Origin: RDYZ01 sp964518905
GTDB taxonomy: Bacteria > Cyanobacteriota > Cyanobacteriia > Cyanobacteriales > Geitlerinemataceae
DNA length: 64,000 nt
Reading direction: 5' to 3'
Assembly (NCBI GenBank): GCA_964518905.1
Contig: CAZFJL010000002.1
Location: 85,267-149,266 of the forward strand
Positions 14,429-22,012 of this stretch are shown piece by piece. Below the pieces are notes generated by a model that saw only the letters and a list, made by a program, of their open reading frames with translations, ran no database searches and was not told where the DNA came from. How positions within the stretch are numbered: position 1 is the first letter of the stretch; every line of letters begins with the position of its first letter. The position numbers were made by a program, and so were the translations under genes.

Positions 14429-15451
14429 GTGACATCCCTAAGCCGTGCGACCTCCGAGGCCACCCATCGAGACGTGTTCCCCACCATGTACTCGACCCTC
14501 GTGAGCGATGCTCTCGTTGAACGTGTTTTAAGCCAGTACGACATCCCCGCTGTGACGCGCTGCCACTTTTGGCATCGTGGCCTCAGTGATGTGTATTTGG
14601 TGAGTACGACGGAAGCGGATTATGTCCTGCGGGTGGCGCATCGTCACTGGCGCAGTCTGGAGGATGTGATTTTCGAGCTGGAGTTTCTCGATTTTCTCCA
14701 CGATCGCGAGGTTCCCGTTGCCCATCCGCTGCGAACCCATGACGGACGCTTGGCGATCGAGATTCAGGCTCCGGAAGGCATCCGCGCGGCGGCGCTGTTC
14801 GTCTATGCGCCGGGTGAAATTCCCCTTGGCGATCTGTCCACGGCGCAAAGCTGGCGGCTCGGAACTGCGCTAGCTCAGGTGCATCGCTTTTCCCATGAAT
14901 TTCAATCGACGGTACAGCGTGACGATCTGACCCTGGAGTATCTGCTCGATCAATCGATGGAGACGATCGCGCCCTTTTTGCAGCGTAATCCCGAGGATTG
15001 TGACTATGTATATGGTGTCGTGAATGATTTGCGATCAAACCTGAGCCATTTACCCACCGATCGCCCGTACTGGACGATCTGCTGGGGCGACCCTCACAGC
15101 GGTAACGCTCACTTTACCGAGGATGGCTTGATTACGATGTTCGATTTTGACCAGTGCGGCTATGGCTGGCGGGCGTTTGATCTGGCGAAGTTTCTGAATG
15201 TGTCGCTGCGGACGGGGATTAGTCTCAAGGTACGCGAGGCATTTCTGGGCGGGTATCAGTCGATCGAGTCGATCGAGACCTTTGAAACCGACGCCCTACA
15301 GCCCCTAACGCTGACGGCGCATTTTTGGTCTTGGGCGATCGCGGTCAATGCTGCACGCATTCACAACTATAGCCGCCTGGACGATACCTACTTCACGCGT
15401 CGCATCGCCCAGATCAAACGCCTGCGCTCTAAGGATTGGCAGTTGTTTTAG
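14429..15451 (+). CDS. APH-fold phosphotransferase family protein
   Basis: The protein has up to 340 residues (GTG 14429) or 321 (ATG 14486). VLRVAHRHW carries the nucleotide-binding strand. WGDPHSGN replaces the usual HGDxHxxN catalytic loop with Trp for the first His, and MFDFDQCGYG is the DFD metal site. The family includes aminoglycoside, choline, homoserine and stress-related SrkA kinases; the substrate is unknown. It is divergent from mutY. An N-terminal VFPTMYSTL-like segment upstream of ATG 14486 looks protein-like, so I keep the longer form with doubt. Confidence 0.8.
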   Translation: MTSLSRATSEATHRDVFPTMYSTLVSDALVERVLSQYDIPAVTRCHFWHRGLSDVYLVSTTEADYVLRVAHRHWRSLEDVIFELEFLDFLHDREVPVAHPLRTHDGRLAIEIQAPEGIRAAALFVYAPGEIPLGDLSTAQSWRLGTALAQVHRFSHEFQSTVQRDDLTLEYLLDQSMETIAPFLQRNPEDCDYVYGVVNDLRSNLSHLPTDRPYWTICWGDPHSGNAHFTEDGLITMFDFDQCGYGWRAFDLAKFLNVSLRTGISLKVREAFLGGYQSIESIETFETDALQPLTLTAHFWSWAIAVNAARIHNYSRLDDTYFTRRIAQIKRLRSKDWQLF

Positions 15452-15490
15452 ATCATCGCGTTAGATCATCAAGCCATCATGCCCGTTTAG

Positions 15491-15612
15491 CCCTCTTTTG
15501 TCACTCTCCGAAAAGAACATCTGAAACCCTTATTCTTTCGTTCTCACTCTCATTTAGGAAATGCCTGAAATAACGCAGACTCGTTATCAAATCGGAGAGT
15601 GACAGAAGAGGG
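15491..15612. mobile_element. 122-bp MITE with TTAG target duplication
   Basis: Terminal inverted repeats of 21 bp, CCCTCTTTTGTCACTCTCCG plus A (15491-15511) and the complement of 15592-15612, match at 20 of 21 positions. TTAG flanks both ends (15487-15490, 15613-15616), again a YTAR target as in the IS5 group. It is non-coding, and sits between two convergent genes. The repeat ends differ from those of the MITE at 3525-3644, so it is a second family. Confidence 0.8.
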
Positions 15613-15652
15613 TTAGAGTGCAACAACTAAATAAACGTTCATGAGGGGGGCG

Positions 15653-15685
15653 AGAAGTCCGACTTTTCCAAAAAGTCGGACTTCT
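15653..15685. terminator. Bidirectional hairpin between convergent genes
   Basis: AGAAGTCCGACTTTT (15653-15667) and its perfect complement (15671-15685) form a 15-bp stem with a CCA loop. It lies between the converging APH-fold and TPM-domain genes and would stop transcription from either side. There is no long external T-tract. Confidence 0.55.
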
Positions 15686-15715
15686 GGGATGGGCGATTAT
15701 TTCCGGGCAGTACTC

Positions 15716-16540
15716 TTAGGTTTCCGAAGTCGGCGACTGATTGAGGAATGGTGTTAGATAGGCGACGATTAAACCCAGGGCAAAACCAAGAACATTACGC
15801 ACAAGGGGCAAAGCATCCGAGGTGCGAGTGACGACGGGGCCGATGCCAAACGCGAAGAAGAGAATGCCCCACAGCGGCGAGAAAATCAGCGCCCACTGCC
15901 ATGCAAAGGTTTGTCCATCGCGCGGCTGGGCTGCAAAGCCACAAATTACGCCGCCCACTGCTGAGGTGATCAGCGTCAAAATCCACTGCTCGCGCGGTAA
16001 ACCGGGAACGACGCTACAGCCACCGTCACGAATGCAGCCTTCGACGGATTGCAGAGCCTGTAGGATTGATTGGTCTTCGCCGTTGTCTCGGACAAAAAAT
16101 TGATTGCCGAAGCGCGTTTGTAGCTCGATCCAAAACGTACGCGGCATGAGTTCGTATAGCTCATCGCCAACACTAAACGCCAGCAGGTTACCGCCACGCT
16201 GATCGGCGACGAGAACCACACTTTTATCGTCCAGTCCCCAGTAATTGATAACGGCACGTCCCGGCGTCCGATCGAACTGGGTTAGCACTCTGAGCTTAAA
16301 CCCCGTTTCCTCTTCCACCTGTTCTAAACGCTCAGTTAAGAAATCCTCTTGGCTCGACGTTAGGATATTAGCGAGATCAACGATTTCGGTTTCAAACTCG
16401 GGCAGCAGTTCAGGATTGTCGAACGCCTGCGCGGGAGCGGCGGAGAACCAGGCGATCGCAGCAAGGCTGACCGCCAATACGCGCGACAATAGCGTGCGTA
16501 GGGAAGAGGAAGGCGCGGAATGTTGCATAGCGTTAGGCAT
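15716..16540 (-). CDS. TPM-domain thylakoid protein (Psb32-like)
   Basis: The 274-residue protein starts with a signal peptide (about residues 15-39) ending AAPAQA. A TPM domain follows: VDLANILTSSQEDFLTERLEQVEEETGFKLRVLTQ and later KSVVLVADQRGGNLLAFSVGDEL. Two or three C-terminal membrane helices follow (about 185-205, 215-240, 250-265). The domain is shared with Psb32/TLP18.3, involved in photosystem II repair, and the membrane tail suits a thylakoid location. The ATG at 16528 is an alternative start. Confidence 0.8.
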   Translation of the reverse strand: MPNAMQHSAPSSSLRTLLSRVLAVSLAAIAWFSAAPAQAFDNPELLPEFETEIVDLANILTSSQEDFLTERLEQVEEETGFKLRVLTQFDRTPGRAVINYWGLDDKSVVLVADQRGGNLLAFSVGDELYELMPRTFWIELQTRFGNQFFVRDNGEDQSILQALQSVEGCIRDGGCSVVPGLPREQWILTLITSAVGGVICGFAAQPRDGQTFAWQWALIFSPLWGILFFAFGIGPVVTRTSDALPLVRNVLGFALGLIVAYLTPFLNQSPTSET

Positions 16541-16642
16541 ATCTGCGATCGAAAGGTCGGAGGAGCGATCGAGCCTAGGAAATCTCAGGTTCGCTCATAT
16601 TGTTAACAGTAGTTTACATTACGACACGAAGTCCTTGCATTT

Positions 16643-16996
16643 ATGACTCAAACTCCGATCGAACCGACCCCCAATTCTGATGCTGGCGTTTCCTCCGGCG
16701 GTACTCTTGACGAAACGATCGACCTGCCCGACACGCAGCTCTACTCTGAAAGCTATTTCGTTGTCCTGACTGGCGGTCAGCCCGAGGAAATCCTGACAGC
16801 GGCGGAGCTAGAAGCTAAACTCGCGGCGATTCTCACCACGTTTCCGGTTCAGGATTTGCCGCGCCCGGTGCAGCAGGTGGAAGCGATCGCCGATCGGGTT
16901 CGCCTGCTGATCGACACCACCTGCGAGCTAACCTTTGATAGTGGCGATTTTATGCAGTGGTACGCCGTTCGCCTGGAGAAAAATACGCCCGATTAA
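16643..16996 (+). CDS. CRR7-like small protein
   Basis: The 117-residue acidic protein has a Pro/Ser/Asp-rich start and a conserved-looking core from about residue 35: YFVVLTGGQPEEILTAAELEAKL and a terminal FMQWYAVRLEK. The WYAVRLEK ending and the size remind me of chlororespiratory reduction protein 7, needed for the chloroplast NDH complex in plants and present in cyanobacteria. It is divergent from the TPM gene by about 100 bp. The identity rests on memory of this ending. Confidence 0.6.
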   Translation: MTQTPIEPTPNSDAGVSSGGTLDETIDLPDTQLYSESYFVVLTGGQPEEILTAAELEAKLAAILTTFPVQDLPRPVQQVEAIADRVRLLIDTTCELTFDSGDFMQWYAVRLEKNTPD

Positions 16997-17102
16997 CCCG
17001 ATTAAGCTGAAGTACGATCGGGCTGAGGTAGAGCAAACGGATCGAAAGCATCAACACCGGTATCGGAATGACGATGCGCCCATGGTCTCACGGAGTTTTC
17101 GA

Positions 17103-17708
17103 TTAGGCGGCTTGAGAAGATGGCTCGGTTTCAGTGCTGCTCGTGCTATCAGCGCTACGAGTCGAGATCAGCAATAGATCAATATATTCGTCTTCCGGCT
17201 GCTCGATTTCAACACGAATATCGGGGCCGAAAAACTCCACCATTTTTTTCTGCTTGCTCTGCCATTTCTCCAGGTCGATCATCGGCGAGTCGAACTCGAT
17301 GACGAGGGTGTAGGCTCCGTCGGTGAGGGTTTCGCGCAGGGCGGTGATCAGTGGGCGTTCTTCATCGGTGGGGCCGAGGCCGAGGGCTTCGAGGGATTCG
17401 CCGAGGTGGGCTTTTTCGGCGTAGCGATAGCCCAGCATGTCTTTGCGGATTTGCTTTTGGTTGTCGGTGGCGTATTGCTCGCGGGCGGCGGCGACGTCGT
17501 CGGGGGTGGGTTCGGAGTAGGGGACGGGTTTGAGTTGGGCGGTGCGGAGGGCGATGCCGATGAGCAGGACGGGGATGCCGTAGAAGAAGCCTGCGAGGTT
17601 GAGGGTGGGGCGATCGGTGAAGTACGCCCAGAAGCCGATCGTGGTGAGGATGAGGCCGAGATAAAAGGCGGTGCTACCGAGGGAGATTCGACGAAAAATG
17701 GGTGGCAT
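17103..17708 (-). CDS. DUF2854 membrane protein
   Basis: The 201-residue protein has two helices (about 11-30 and 38-55: STAFYLGLILTTIGFWAYFT, AGFFYGIPVLLIGIAL). A soluble domain follows with YRYAEKAHLGESLEALGLGP, and a Ser/Thr-rich tail. This arrangement matches DUF2854, a thylakoid-associated family of cyanobacteria and plastids with no assigned activity. The gene is strongly C-rich on its own strand, part of a compositional block that reaches 18.7 kb. Confidence 0.75.
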   Translation of the reverse strand: MPPIFRRISLGSTAFYLGLILTTIGFWAYFTDRPTLNLAGFFYGIPVLLIGIALRTAQLKPVPYSEPTPDDVAAAREQYATDNQKQIRKDMLGYRYAEKAHLGESLEALGLGPTDEERPLITALRETLTDGAYTLVIEFDSPMIDLEKWQSKQKKMVEFFGPDIRVEIEQPEDEYIDLLLISTRSADSTSSTETEPSSQAA

Positions 17709-17899
17709 GAGGGCGGGGTTGGGGGTGTTTGTGAATATTTGTTACGGTCTGTGTACCCGTGATTTTACTCTACCGTTTGGGTGAATCTGGGGGAGATTAG
17801 GGGATTTGGTTAAAATTGAGGGGCGATCAGGCGATGATCGTCGCGACCGTGTGAAGCGATCGGGCGATCGGTGCGGCGGCGATCGATCAACGGTGGATC

Positions 17900-18535
17900 A
17901 TGCTGGCAGATTACGTGAAGGCTGAGGAAATGACAGACGTTTTGGCGAGTCCGATGTTATTGCTCAATATCCCGGCGGCGCTGCGTCTACAGGTAACGCC
18001 GGAGCAGTTTGCAGCGTTGGCGGCGAGTAATCGAGAATTGCGTCTAGAGCGTACATCAACGGGAGAACTGCGGGTGAATCCACCAACGGGCTGGGAAACG
18101 GGTCAGCGAAATTGGAGCATTGCGGGTGAGCTTTACCTTTGGTGGCGCAACGCGGGCGAGCCGGGGATCGCGTTTGATTCGTCAACGGGGTTTCGGTTGC
18201 CGAATGGGTCGATTTTTTCGCCGGATGCGTCGTGGGTGAGCGCGGAGCACTGGGCGGGGTTGACGGGTGAGCAGCGGGGGACGTTTGCGGCGGTGTGTCC
18301 GGATTTTGTGGTGGAGTTGCGATCGAGTTCGGATGGGCTGAAGCCGTTGCGGGAGAAGCTGCGGGAGTATATGGCGAATGGAGCGCGGTTGGGCTGGTTG
18401 ATTGATCCGCCGGGTCGATCGGTGGAGGTGTGGCGATCGGCTGAAACATCGGAGGTGTTGGTGAATCCGGAGTCGGTGTCGGGGGAGGAGGTGTTAGAGG
18501 GGTTTCGGTTGGATTTGGCGCGGGTGTGGGGGTGA
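17900..18535 (+). CDS. Uma2-family (DUF820) nuclease-like protein
   Basis: The 211-residue protein has the family pattern: LTPEQF-like VTPEQFAALAASNRELRLERTSTGEL, FSPDASWVS, and CPDFVVELRSSSDGLKPLREKLREYM. The Asp (SPDAS) and Glu (VVEL) with the downstream Lys fit the PD-(D/E)xK core. These genes are very numerous in cyanobacteria and of unclear role, possibly nucleases of mobile or defensive systems. ATG 17930 is an alternative start. It is extremely G-rich on the coding strand. Confidence 0.82.
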   Translation: MLADYVKAEEMTDVLASPMLLLNIPAALRLQVTPEQFAALAASNRELRLERTSTGELRVNPPTGWETGQRNWSIAGELYLWWRNAGEPGIAFDSSTGFRLPNGSIFSPDASWVSAEHWAGLTGEQRGTFAAVCPDFVVELRSSSDGLKPLREKLREYMANGARLGWLIDPPGRSVEVWRSAETSEVLVNPESVSGEEVLEGFRLDLARVWG

Positions 18536-18573
18536 GGGTTAATCTGGGGCTGGGTTGAATTTGGGGAATGGTG

Positions 18574-18732
18574 ATGGCTCTGGCGCGGGACAATTTGGGC
18601 GATCTGACGGTGCTGTATGAGCGCGATTATGCGCTGTGGATTGCGGCGACGCTGGGGCGGTTGCGCGATCGCGATTTTGAGGATAATTCGTCGGCCTATC
18701 ACTGGCTAGGATCTTCTATAGATATAGATTGA
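18574..18732 (+). pseudogene. Truncated DUF29 protein fragment
   Basis: A 52-codon frame starts ATG GCT CTG and reads LTVLYERDYALWIAATLGRL-RDRDFED before an unrelated tail and a TGA. The opening resembles the N-terminus of DUF29 proteins (usually 140-150 residues: Y-x-x-D-x-x-x-W then a short charged helix). The remaining two thirds are missing. The break coincides with the end of the G-rich block, so a junction at about 18.70 kb is likely. Confidence 0.55.
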
Positions 18733-18754
18733 CAGCCCCCTCGATCGACCACTA

Positions 18755-19159
18755 ATGCCAAGTGATCCCGTAAAAAGAGACCCACCCGCATCCGCTGCCA
18801 TAGCTCCGATGATCATCCCCTCCCCGATACTTTACGATCGCCTCCAGCTCACCCCCCGACAGCTAGAAACACTCTGCCAAAACGCCAAAATCGAAACCCT
18901 CGCCGTCTTCGGCTCGATCCTCCGCGACGACTTCACCCCCCAAAGCGACATCGACCTGCTCATCACCTACCACCCCGACGCCAAACGCAGCCTCTTTCGT
19001 AAACTAGACCTCAAAGAAACCTTTGAAATCGCGTGTCAGCGTCCCGTTGACTTAGTCAGCCGCACCGCGATCGAACATAGCCCCAACCCCATTCGCCGCA
19101 ACAACATCCTCAGCACCGCAACACTCATTTACGATGCGCGACCAAGAAGCACTCACTGA
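18755..19159 (+). CDS. mntA: MntA-type nucleotidyltransferase antitoxin
   Basis: The 134-residue minimal nucleotidyltransferase carries GS-x10-DxD: G53-S54 (VFGSILRDDF) and D65-x-D67 (QSDIDLLI). By family, MntA adenylylates a tyrosine of its HEPN partner and thereby neutralises it. Its last 26 bases overlap the start of the HepT gene, a typical arrangement. An in-frame ATG at 18809 could be the real start, since the first 18 residues are Pro/Ala-rich and not family-like. Confidence 0.85.
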   Translation: MPSDPVKRDPPASAAIAPMIIPSPILYDRLQLTPRQLETLCQNAKIETLAVFGSILRDDFTPQSDIDLLITYHPDAKRSLFRKLDLKETFEIACQRPVDLVSRTAIEHSPNPIRRNNILSTATLIYDARPRSTH

Positions 19160-19460
19160 CATCATCCAAGCGATCGAGCTAATTTTTCAGTACATTGGCT
19201 CGACTGATCGTCAAACCTTCGCCCGAAACATCGAAAAACAAGACGCGATTCTCCGGCGTATCACGATTATTGGTGAAGCCACCAAACGACTCAGCCCAGA
19301 ATTTCGGCAACAGCACCCCGAAATTCCCTGGAAAAAAATGGCCGGAATGCGGGATGTCGTGATGCATCGTTACGATGAAATCGAACTCGATGAAATTTGG
19401 AACGCAGTGACCGAAGATTTCCCAGATATTTATCCTGGACTTTGTACCCTGCGCAAATAA
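19134..19460 (+). CDS. hepT: HepT-type HEPN toxin
   Basis: The 108-residue all-helical HEPN protein carries the nuclease/AMPylation motif R-x4-H-x-Y (RDVVMHRY: R73, H78, Y80), intact. HepT cleaves RNA when not modified; MntA adds AMP to the motif tyrosine. It is translationally coupled to mntA by a 26-bp overlap. With both motifs complete, the pair should be functional. Confidence 0.88.
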   Translation: MRDQEALTDIIQAIELIFQYIGSTDRQTFARNIEKQDAILRRITIIGEATKRLSPEFRQQHPEIPWKKMAGMRDVVMHRYDEIELDEIWNAVTEDFPDIYPGLCTLRK

Positions 19461-19529
19461 GCAAGGTGTGGTCTAACTCTCGATGATTCGTGGTTTCAGC
19501 CATCAATCAATCACGAAGTTTCAATGGTT

Positions 19530-20345
19530 TCAGCGTCCTTCCGGTTTGTTTTGAGATGCCGCAGCGCCACGATCGCCCCCCGCAAACGTATCGAGCCGAT
19601 GAGGCTCCTCGCCAAACCGCTCCCCCACAACAAAAAAGTCCACCGGATACACCCATTGCGATTCAAACGGGCCGTGGATTTGGATGCCATGCATCACGGC
19701 ATAGTGAAAGACCGTCGTGTCGAGTTGCGAGAGTAAATTTCGCACATCCGTCGCGATAATTTTACTCGCGAGCTGGGTGAGATCGACGAGGTTCACCCGA
19801 TCGCCATAGCGCAACTGCGACAGAATTTTTTGCCGAACGATCGTCTGTTCGATGTCCTGCATGTCGGTTTCGAGATTAAGATGTCCAGCGGCCAGTTCTT
19901 CGACGATCGTTTCGAGTGCGCCGCAGGCATGGGACGGCGTCTTGACCCCTTCGCGATAAATCAGCCCAACTTCGCCATTGCGCGAAATCGCAATATGCGG
20001 CATCGCACAAAAGACAAACCGCCGCAGTCCATCCTCGATCGGCGTATGCGCGGTGGCGGATGCCAGCCCGGTTTTGCCCATCGTGACAAACCCCGCCAAG
20101 CTGCAACAGTTAAAGGTTTTGCCCCAATAGCGCACCATCGCCTCGTAGAGCGGATCGGTTTGCTCATCACGACAGATGGCAATCATGCCCATCGTATTTT
20201 CGTCTTCAAACCCATACTTGGCCAGCGCTTTCGCCGTGCGTCCCATGTACTTGGACAGGGGCAACGCTCCGGGGAAATAATGCTGAAGCGCTTTGTCAAA
20301 TTCGGGAAACTGTGCGGCGATCGCAGAGGTCGTATTGGTAGTCAT
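19530..20345 (-). CDS. LCIB-family beta-type carbonic anhydrase
   Basis: The 271-residue protein resembles the limiting-CO2-inducible B/C family first found in Chlamydomonas. The putative zinc and catalytic residues are present: C58 in AICRDE, H117 in MPHIAI, and C141 in SHACGAL. CRDE gives the Asp-Arg pair of beta-carbonic anhydrases. Homologues interconvert CO2 and bicarbonate. The last 15 or so residues (GGDRGAAASQNKPEGR) look like a non-conserved tail. I see no carboxysome or CO2-uptake gene beside it; it precedes the cysQ-like gene's stop by 258 bp. Confidence 0.78.
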   Translation of the reverse strand: MTTNTTSAIAAQFPEFDKALQHYFPGALPLSKYMGRTAKALAKYGFEDENTMGMIAICRDEQTDPLYEAMVRYWGKTFNCCSLAGFVTMGKTGLASATAHTPIEDGLRRFVFCAMPHIAISRNGEVGLIYREGVKTPSHACGALETIVEELAAGHLNLETDMQDIEQTIVRQKILSQLRYGDRVNLVDLTQLASKIIATDVRNLLSQLDTTVFHYAVMHGIQIHGPFESQWVYPVDFFVVGERFGEEPHRLDTFAGGDRGAAASQNKPEGR

Positions 20346-20603
20346 AGTCGAGCGTGCCCCTAGCGATAAACAGACGAAAGGCAGGATATCAGTCCCATCA
20401 TGCTTTGGTCTGTTGGAATCAATCTATTCAAGCTCTGATTAGCCATGATCAGGTCTATCATCAACCAAGAATATTGGCTTTGCTCGCAATAATTCTAGCA
20501 ACGGGTAATAAGCGTCGCAGCAACTATCCAGCCTTCATTCGCGTCTCGCAAGCCCTAGATCATCGAGATCAGACAGGGCTTGAAAGACAAAAAATACAGG
20601 TCG

Positions 20604-21560
20604 CTAAGACAGTGCCGCTAGCGCATCAATGACCGTTTGGTGAATGACGCCGTTACTCACGACCGTACCTTGGTTGTTGGTTAGTTTGGCTCCCTGGGAA
20701 AAGTCCAACGGTTGACCAAACATATCCGTCACCTTACCGCCCGCTTCTTCGACGACCAGGACACCCGCTGCGTGATCCCAGATTTTTTCGCGATAGTCCG
20801 GTGTTTTCGGCGATGGTAGCCGCAAGTACAGCACGGCTTCACCATTGGCGACGGCGGCATACTTAGCTTGGGAGTCCATGCGTAAGGACAGAGCCGTGAT
20901 CCCGACGGCTTGAGCGACGGCAGCTTGACGCGACTGGTCGCCGTGTCCCGATTCCACGCTTTCGACGAAGCGGAGCCGATCGGTATCGCCACCCGCGACC
21001 ACTTTCAATCCTTGGGACATCTCACTGCCGATCGCCGTCATGCTCGCCCCGCCGCCACGAATCGCGACAAAGAGTGCGCCGTGGCCGCCTTCTACCGGAT
21101 AGGCCGGACAGGCCAACACGCCGAGCTGCACCTGGCCGTTTTCGATCAGCGCGAGCGCAACGGCATACTGATCGTCGCGTAGAAAGCCTTTGGTTCCGTC
21201 GATCGGGTCGAGCGTCCAGAACCGATCCGCCCCCGTGCTGCTTCCCAAACCAATCCAGTTGATCACCCGTTCCGGCGTGGCTTCGGGGATGAAGTCGCGA
21301 ATGCTGTCGGTGGCCTGGGCGAGGAGGTGATTATCGTCGTTGAGGGCGGCGGCGTCTTCTTCGGCGATGATGGCATCGTCGGGAAAGGCGGCGGCGATCG
21401 CGCGGCAAATTAGGGCTTGGGAGCCATAGTCGGCGATGGTGACCGGGCTTTTATCGTTTTTGGCGATCGCTTGCGGCATTGATTTACGGACGCGCTCGCA
21501 GAGTTTTGCCGCCATCAGTACGGCATCAATTGCAACGCGCCGCTCAAGTTCGTAAGACAT
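20604..21560 (-). CDS. 3'(2'),5'-bisphosphate nucleotidase (CysQ/HAL2 type)
   Basis: The 318-residue inositol-monophosphatase-fold enzyme has metal-site motifs SPVTIADYGSQ, AEED and DPIDGTKGFLR (the D-P-I-D-G-T signature). A C-terminal KIWDHAAGVLVVEEAGG closes the family pattern. It would hydrolyse PAP made in sulfate assimilation to AMP, and is a lithium/sodium-sensitive step. The length is near that of yeast HAL2-type proteins, longer than bacterial SuhB. It stands alone. Confidence 0.88.
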   Translation of the reverse strand: MSYELERRVAIDAVLMAAKLCERVRKSMPQAIAKNDKSPVTIADYGSQALICRAIAAAFPDDAIIAEEDAAALNDDNHLLAQATDSIRDFIPEATPERVINWIGLGSSTGADRFWTLDPIDGTKGFLRDDQYAVALALIENGQVQLGVLACPAYPVEGGHGALFVAIRGGGASMTAIGSEMSQGLKVVAGGDTDRLRFVESVESGHGDQSRQAAVAQAVGITALSLRMDSQAKYAAVANGEAVLYLRLPSPKTPDYREKIWDHAAGVLVVEEAGGKVTDMFGQPLDFSQGAKLTNNQGTVVSNGVIHQTVIDALAALS

Positions 21561-22012
21561 AGTGAAGACGATCCAGAAAAATCTAGATTAATAATTGATA
21601 GAAAATTGGCAGAAGTTACGGAAATTGGTGACGAATAACGTCGAGTTTCAGCTTACTCAGTGTGACTGGAATCGAAATGCTGTGTCTCGCTTCCGTCGCA
21701 AAACTGTCGCGAAACTTAGGATCTGCTTCACTACACTCTAAGTCCCTAAGTTTTAGTCTCAGCTCCCAGATCACCCCAATCAGTAGCATGATGGCAGCAC
21801 CCCAATCATTAAGGTCGATCGCGACTTGATTGTGAATCGATGACGCTTAGGCGATCGAAACACAACACGATTGAAAAATAACGCTCATATTCCGCGTCAG
21901 TTCGGCTCCAATCACCACTCGTCAGCCGATCGCAGACGGTATGCTGTTAGGCAATTCGCTTGCCGAACCCGCCTCCATTGCCCATTCCTTTGCCCATTGA
22001 GTCTTTATCGTT
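21561..22012. other. 452-bp gene-free region
   Basis: This gap lies between the divergent cysQ-like and transglutaminase genes and presumably holds both promoters. Short ORFs at 21871-22140 and 21947-22186 have no recognisable product. I see no hairpin, tandem repeat or element end of note. Confidence 0.45.

Noticed and set aside
17964..18702. Two long minus-strand ORFs opposite the Uma2-like gene
   Set aside because: They are Pro/Thr-rich translations of G-rich DNA; the plus frame has clear Uma2 motifs.
20354..20632. 92-codon plus-strand ORF between the LCIB and CysQ-like genes
   Set aside because: No family resemblance, overlaps the 3' end of the cysQ-like gene, no ribosome site.
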